From a virus, in the IMG/VR virus record IMGVR_UViG_3300032288_006200, positions 1 to 44,613 of that record: a stretch of DNA of 44,613 bases; one strand, 5' to 3'. The position numbers and the translations under genes were made by a program. Numbering within the stretch: position 1 is the first letter of the stretch; each line of letters starts with the position of its first letter. The notes beneath the pieces were generated by a model that saw only the letters and a list, made by a program, of their open reading frames with translations, did no database searches and had not been told where the DNA came from. This document shows, piece after piece, positions 41,130 through 44,613 of the stretch.

Positions 41130-42179
41130 ATGATAAATTTCACCGATGAACAAAAAAACTTAATTGATTTTGTAGAGAAAAACTTTAAAACTAGAGAACA
41201 TATCACAGTAGGTGGGTTTGCTGGCTCTGGCAAATCTACATGTCTTTCCCACTTATCTAATAAATATCCAGAGTTTAAAGTCTGTGCATTCACTGGGAAA
41301 GCTGCCAATGTTTTGAGACGCAAAGGTATCCCTGATGCGTCTACCATCCATTCTTCAATATATCACTATGAAGAAAATTATAAAGGCGATTTAATATTTA
41401 GATTAAAGAACAAAAATCAAATAGATTTCTCAGGCTTGTTTGTAGACGAAGCTAGTATGATCAGTGAAGAGATTTTTGATGATCTTCTTAGCTTTAATGT
41501 TCCAGTTGTTTTTTTTGGTGACCATGGGCAGCTTGAGCCTGTTGGATCAAAATTTAACTTGATGAAAAAGCCAGATGTTGCTTTGGAAACAATTCATAGG
41601 AATGCTAACACTATAGCAAAGTTTGCCGACTTTCTTAGGAAAGGAAATCAAGCCAAGGATTTTTCGGAAACTGATGAGACAGTATCAATAGTACCTAAAA
41701 GGGTTGTGAAAACAGAGGATTTTACAAAAACAGATCAGGTAATATGTGCTTTCAATAAAACAAGAATGCTTATCAATCGTAAAGTGCGTGAGTTTCTACA
41801 ATATAACAAAACACTTGTAAAGAATGATAAGATAATATGCTTGAAAAACAATAAGAATCTTGGTATATTCAACGGTATGCAAGGAAATGTAGTAAATTTT
41901 AGTGGTAAAAGAATTACATTTCGTGATGACAACAATACATTGATTACTGTCAACGCATTTCTAAAACAGTTTGGTGAAGAAAAACTTCACGAATCAGCAG
42001 GAACCGAAAAAGACTTAGGATTTTTTGACTATGGTTATTGCATCACATGTCATAAAGCACAAGGTGATGAATGGAATAATATAATAGTCATAGAAGAAAA
42101 ATGTGATTTGTGGGATCACACTAGATGGGCATATACGGCTGCTTCTAGGGCACGAAACAAAATTGTATGGGCAATCTGA
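41130..42179 (+). CDS. dda: Dda-like SF1B DNA helicase
   Basis: The product is 349 aa. Motif I GGFAGSGKST is at residues 28-37, Walker B is FVDEASM, motif III-like FFGDHGQLEPVG and the RecD-type motif TCHKAQGDEW follow, and YTAASRARNKI forms motif VI. T4 Dda (439 aa) moves 5' to 3' on DNA, helps start replication and clears proteins. It is shorter here, mainly in the accessory tower region. It is the first gene after a strong sigma70-like promoter and is followed by uvsW after seven bases. Confidence 0.9.
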   Translation: MINFTDEQKNLIDFVEKNFKTREHITVGGFAGSGKSTCLSHLSNKYPEFKVCAFTGKAANVLRRKGIPDASTIHSSIYHYEENYKGDLIFRLKNKNQIDFSGLFVDEASMISEEIFDDLLSFNVPVVFFGDHGQLEPVGSKFNLMKKPDVALETIHRNANTIAKFADFLRKGNQAKDFSETDETVSIVPKRVVKTEDFTKTDQVICAFNKTRMLINRKVREFLQYNKTLVKNDKIICLKNNKNLGIFNGMQGNVVNFSGKRITFRDDNNTLITVNAFLKQFGEEKLHESAGTEKDLGFFDYGYCITCHKAQGDEWNNIIVIEEKCDLWDHTRWAYTAASRARNKIVWAI

Positions 42180-42186
42180 GGACAAA

Positions 42187-43602
42187 ATGGCAACTAATAT
42201 AATTGTAAATAATGATATAAGCGTTTTGTCTTCGGACAATACTGAACTTCTAAAGTTTTTGTATGACAACCTTAGGTTCAGGGATAGAAACTATTTCCAC
42301 AATGCTCGTTTCCGACAAAGATTATGGGATGGTTTTACAAATTTTTTTAATCAGAACAATGGTAAATTTCTTACAGGTTTGTTACCAGAAGTATATGCTG
42401 CCTGTAAACACTTTGGCATAAAGCCAGATTTTGTAGATCGTCGTACAAAATGTGAATTTTTAACAAATGAAATAAAACCCGATTTCATGAATCAGTGGTT
42501 ACCCCAAGGAATGTCTCCAATAACTCTTGAAGACTATCAGTGTGAACTTGCTAATCAGGCTATAAAAAATAAAAGAGGAATTATATTTGCTCCTACATCA
42601 GCTGGAAAAAGCTTAATAATGCTTTCAATATTAAAATCACTACCTCCTACTACTAAAACTTTAATATTACAAAACAGGAAAACTCTTGCTGCCCAGAATT
42701 ATGAAGAGTATGTAAAATGGGGCTTGCAAAATGTTGGAAGAATATGGCAGGGATACAATGAACCAAATACATTCACTGTAGCTACAGTGCAATCTGTTGA
42801 AAAGGCTATAGACATATTGCCTAAAATAGAAGTTTTATTAGTTGATGAAATACATGATATGATGTCAACAGCACCAAAAAAGGTTTACAGGTTATTGAAA
42901 AATTGCAGCGTCAGAATAGCAGTTAGCGCAACTCCATTCAAACATGGAGAAACAGATAAAATACAAAAATATTATGTCAAAGGTTTTTTCGGTCCATTGT
43001 TCAAAATCCAATCAACTCAAACAGGTTTGATAACCACTAAAGAATTACAAGAGAGAGGAAGGCTGTCTAAAAGCAAATGTACTTTTTATAAAGTTAAAAA
43101 TCCCAGTCTCGATTACGAGATTTATATTGATGCAGTTACTAAAGGATTAGTTGAAAATGAAGAATTTCATCAAATGGTATTGTCAAAAACACTAGATCTT
43201 AAAGGCAGAACACTAATTCTTGTTGAAAGACTTGCTCACGGAGATGCTTTGCAGAAACTAATGCCTAATGCCCTATGGGTACAAGGAAAAGATAATAATG
43301 AAACAAGACAGCAGGTTATAGAAAAATTACAAAAAGCTAAGAACTGTGTAGCCATAGCAACTCAAGGTATCTTTAATACTGGTATCAATGTTTTTGTTCA
43401 TAATTTGATCAATGCTGCCGGTGGTCAGGCAGATCATCTTATTATACAAAGAATGGGCAGAGGACTAAGAACTGCCAAGGATAAAGATGGTTTAAATTAT
43501 ATTGACTTTATATTTGAAAATAATCCATATCTTCATAAACATAGCATGAAAAGAATTAAAATTTTAAAACAACAAGGACATCAAGTTGATGTTGTTGATT
43601 AA
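42187..43602 (+). CDS. uvsW: UvsW-like SF2 helicase
   Basis: The product is 471 aa. ATG 42187 follows TGAGGA and is preferred over an in-frame ATG within dda at 42103. The N-terminal DNA-binding region (LYDNLRFRDRNYFH...QRLWDGFTNFF) matches the UvsW type. Helicase motifs are APTSAGKS (about 136), VDEIHD (about 219), VSATPF (about 247) and QRMGRGLR (about 420). T4 UvsW unwinds R-loops and branched DNA, and switches origin use toward recombination-dependent replication. Here it sits behind dda in one transcript rather than alone. Confidence 0.92.
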   Translation: MATNIIVNNDISVLSSDNTELLKFLYDNLRFRDRNYFHNARFRQRLWDGFTNFFNQNNGKFLTGLLPEVYAACKHFGIKPDFVDRRTKCEFLTNEIKPDFMNQWLPQGMSPITLEDYQCELANQAIKNKRGIIFAPTSAGKSLIMLSILKSLPPTTKTLILQNRKTLAAQNYEEYVKWGLQNVGRIWQGYNEPNTFTVATVQSVEKAIDILPKIEVLLVDEIHDMMSTAPKKVYRLLKNCSVRIAVSATPFKHGETDKIQKYYVKGFFGPLFKIQSTQTGLITTKELQERGRLSKSKCTFYKVKNPSLDYEIYIDAVTKGLVENEEFHQMVLSKTLDLKGRTLILVERLAHGDALQKLMPNALWVQGKDNNETRQQVIEKLQKAKNCVAIATQGIFNTGINVFVHNLINAAGGQADHLIIQRMGRGLRTAKDKDGLNYIDFIFENNPYLHKHSMKRIKILKQQGHQVDVVD

Positions 43603-43898
43603 TTTTTATGGTCACTAACTATAAGATTTATGATGTCAGCAAGTGTTCCATTCTTAGTTTTAAGTAAGGTTAAGATTTCATCTTGAGATATTGGAGAAAG
43701 TTCTTCGAACATTTTCCAGTTAATTATATTATCATACAGTAATTTTATATCATAATCAGATAATCTTTTAGTATTAATTTCTTTATTATTTTTTATTTTA
43801 ATTGGATGAATTTGATGCTTGATAGCATCTCTAACATTATTAAATGTTTTTCTTTCTGAATTTTCAATCCAAAGTTTGAAATTAATAAATTTGTGCAT
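43599..43898 (-). CDS. Small hypothetical protein with MHKF leader
   Basis: The product is 99 aa. The N-terminus MHKFINFKLWIENSERKTF fits the leader pattern shared by several proteins here. The rest is helical (LSDYDIKLLYDNIINWKMF, then PISQDEILTLLKTKN) with no recognised family. An exact minus-strand TATAAATA ends four bases before its ATG, with no ribosome site. The gene is divergent from the 43919 gene and overlaps uvsW tail-to-tail by four bases. Confidence 0.6.
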   Translation of the reverse strand: MHKFINFKLWIENSERKTFNNVRDAIKHQIHPIKIKNNKEINTKRLSDYDIKLLYDNIINWKMFEELSPISQDEILTLLKTKNGTLADIINLIVSDHKN

Positions 43899-43902
43899 AG
43901 TT

Positions 43903-43910
43903 TATTTATA
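43903..43910 (-). promoter_or_regulatory. T4-type late promoter box TATAAATA (minus)
   Basis: This is an exact late-box match reading toward the 43898 gene. It ends only four bases from the ATG, so transcription would start at the initiation codon if T4 spacing applies. Confidence 0.5.
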
Positions 43911-43918
43911 CATATATT

Positions 43919-44613
43919 ATGCATAAATTTAACTTAACAGAATGGCTTGGTGTACCCGCCGAAAGATTATTTGGTTTTTCCAATGATGTAAAGGCTAGTA
44001 GTCCTGTAAAATACAGTGAAGAACCTTTAGAACCATTGGGGCCATCCATGATTCTAGATGAGTTAACATGGCTTGGGTCAATTAATAATAAAAAACCCAA
44101 TCGTTTATTTGAAAACATGGTCGATTATGGGCATGATGCAGATAAAATGCAGGTAGTTATATCACCATTGGGATCACTTAAGATAATTATAAGAAAAATT
44201 GGTATAGCTCTTGAAGGATCACATATTCCTATTTGTTACACAATTTACCCTTTGATTAACGATTATAATCACAATGGTGAATCGGACGACAAGATTGAAA
44301 ATATAATTGCCAATAAAATTGCTGATAAATTAACTGAAATTGATAATAGACAATTACTTACTGGTGTTAAGGATTACGATAAACTAAAAGAATTGACTTT
44401 GGAGTTAGCAAGAAATGTTAGGGCTAATCATCCAAAATGTATGCACTTTGAGGGTGTAGTATCGCCTAATGAGAATCAATATACAATTTATTTGCAGTAT
44501 AATGGGCAGGGAGTAGAGGCACCAAGTGCTAGGAGAGCAGAACAATTTGATATACATATGCAATATCAAAAAGATACAGGTTTAATTCGATGCTGGGCAA
44601 ACGAAATTACAAG
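43919..44613 (+). CDS. Hypothetical protein, 3'-truncated by window end
   Basis: The frame is open from ATG 43919 to the end of the window (231 codons visible), with no stop. It begins MHKFNLTEWLGVPAERLFGF, sharing its first four residues with the divergent gene. The visible body is mixed alpha/beta: MVDYGHDADKMQVVISPLGS, LKIIIRKIGIALEGSHIPIC, a central Asp/Ile/Asn-rich helix, then NQYTIYLQYNGQGVEAPSAR. No family is recognised. A late or virion-associated product is possible from its leader. Confidence 0.65.
   Translation, partial: MHKFNLTEWLGVPAERLFGFSNDVKASSPVKYSEEPLEPLGPSMILDELTWLGSINNKKPNRLFENMVDYGHDADKMQVVISPLGSLKIIIRKIGIALEGSHIPICYTIYPLINDYNHNGESDDKIENIIANKIADKLTEIDNRQLLTGVKDYDKLKELTLELARNVRANHPKCMHFEGVVSPNENQYTIYLQYNGQGVEAPSARRAEQFDIHMQYQKDTGLIRCWANEIT

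Noticed and set aside
42103-42187. Earlier ATG for uvsW within dda
   Set aside because: A TGAGGA ribosome site precedes ATG 42187, and the upstream residues are a shadow of the dda frame.

Overview
The window is a piece of a large, AT-rich tailed-phage genome of the T4 superfamily (contractile-tailed myovirus, Caudoviricetes). The evidence is a set of recognisable T4-type core genes: sheath stabiliser gp15, tail sheath gp18, tail tube gp19, baseplate protein gp26, late sigma factor gp55, recombination nuclease gp46/gp47, Dda and UvsW helicases, and a class I ribonucleotide reductase. The sequence also carries TATAAATA-type late promoter boxes. Genes are tightly packed, with many ATGA or TAATG overlaps and clear GGAGG-type ribosome binding sites, so the host is a bacterium that uses Shine-Dalgarno initiation. 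I cannot name the host. I see no tRNA genes, CRISPR arrays, integrase or transposons.

Layout. (1) 1-5188: the 3' part of a very repetitive fibre gene (collagen-like, SGxI and YadA-like repeats), translationally coupled to a protein with fourteen RCC1 repeats arranged as two 7-blade sets. (2) 5234-6834: a glycosyltransferase/methyltransferase fusion and a small HAD phosphatase. (3) 6824-21859: virion structural block, mostly on the plus strand: neck-like proteins, several large unrecognised virion proteins, gp15, gp18, gp19 and a second tube paralogue. It is interrupted by minus-strand genes: an HNH endonuclease, the gp13-like protein itself, an unknown gene and a Dam methylase. (4) 21851-24951: gp55 and small genes, mostly minus strand. 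(5) 24990-27011: gp26-like protein with a probable programmed -1 frameshift extension, then a beta-rich structural protein. (6) 27090-30026: a MoxR-type AAA+ ATPase with a metallopeptidase/VWA partner. (7) 39917 down to 30004, minus strand: one long operon-like run of gp47, gp46, nrdB, nrdA, a small Cys-rich protein, CTP synthase, an unknown protein, a class II glutamine amidotransferase and a PD-(D/E)XK-like nuclease, that is, recombination and nucleotide supply. (8) 39963-44613: short low-complexity proteins with T4-internal-protein-like N-termini, Dda, UvsW, and two divergent genes with matching first codons.

How it works together. gp55 presumably directs host RNA polymerase to the (T/A/G)ATAAATA boxes found before the structural genes. 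Dda and gp47 instead have sigma70-like promoters. The nucleotide and recombination genes feed replication and packaging. The late block builds head-neck and tail.

The most interesting signals are: the A AAT TTT TTC slippery stretch with a 72-codon -1 extension on the gp26-like gene; a shared 'MKSF.EF'-like N-terminus on five or six otherwise unrelated proteins, resembling the T4 capsid-targeting sequence; an HNH gene whose ribosome site sits in a hairpin with a promoter-like loop; the double RCC1 propeller; and the phage-borne MoxR/VWA-metallopeptidase pair.
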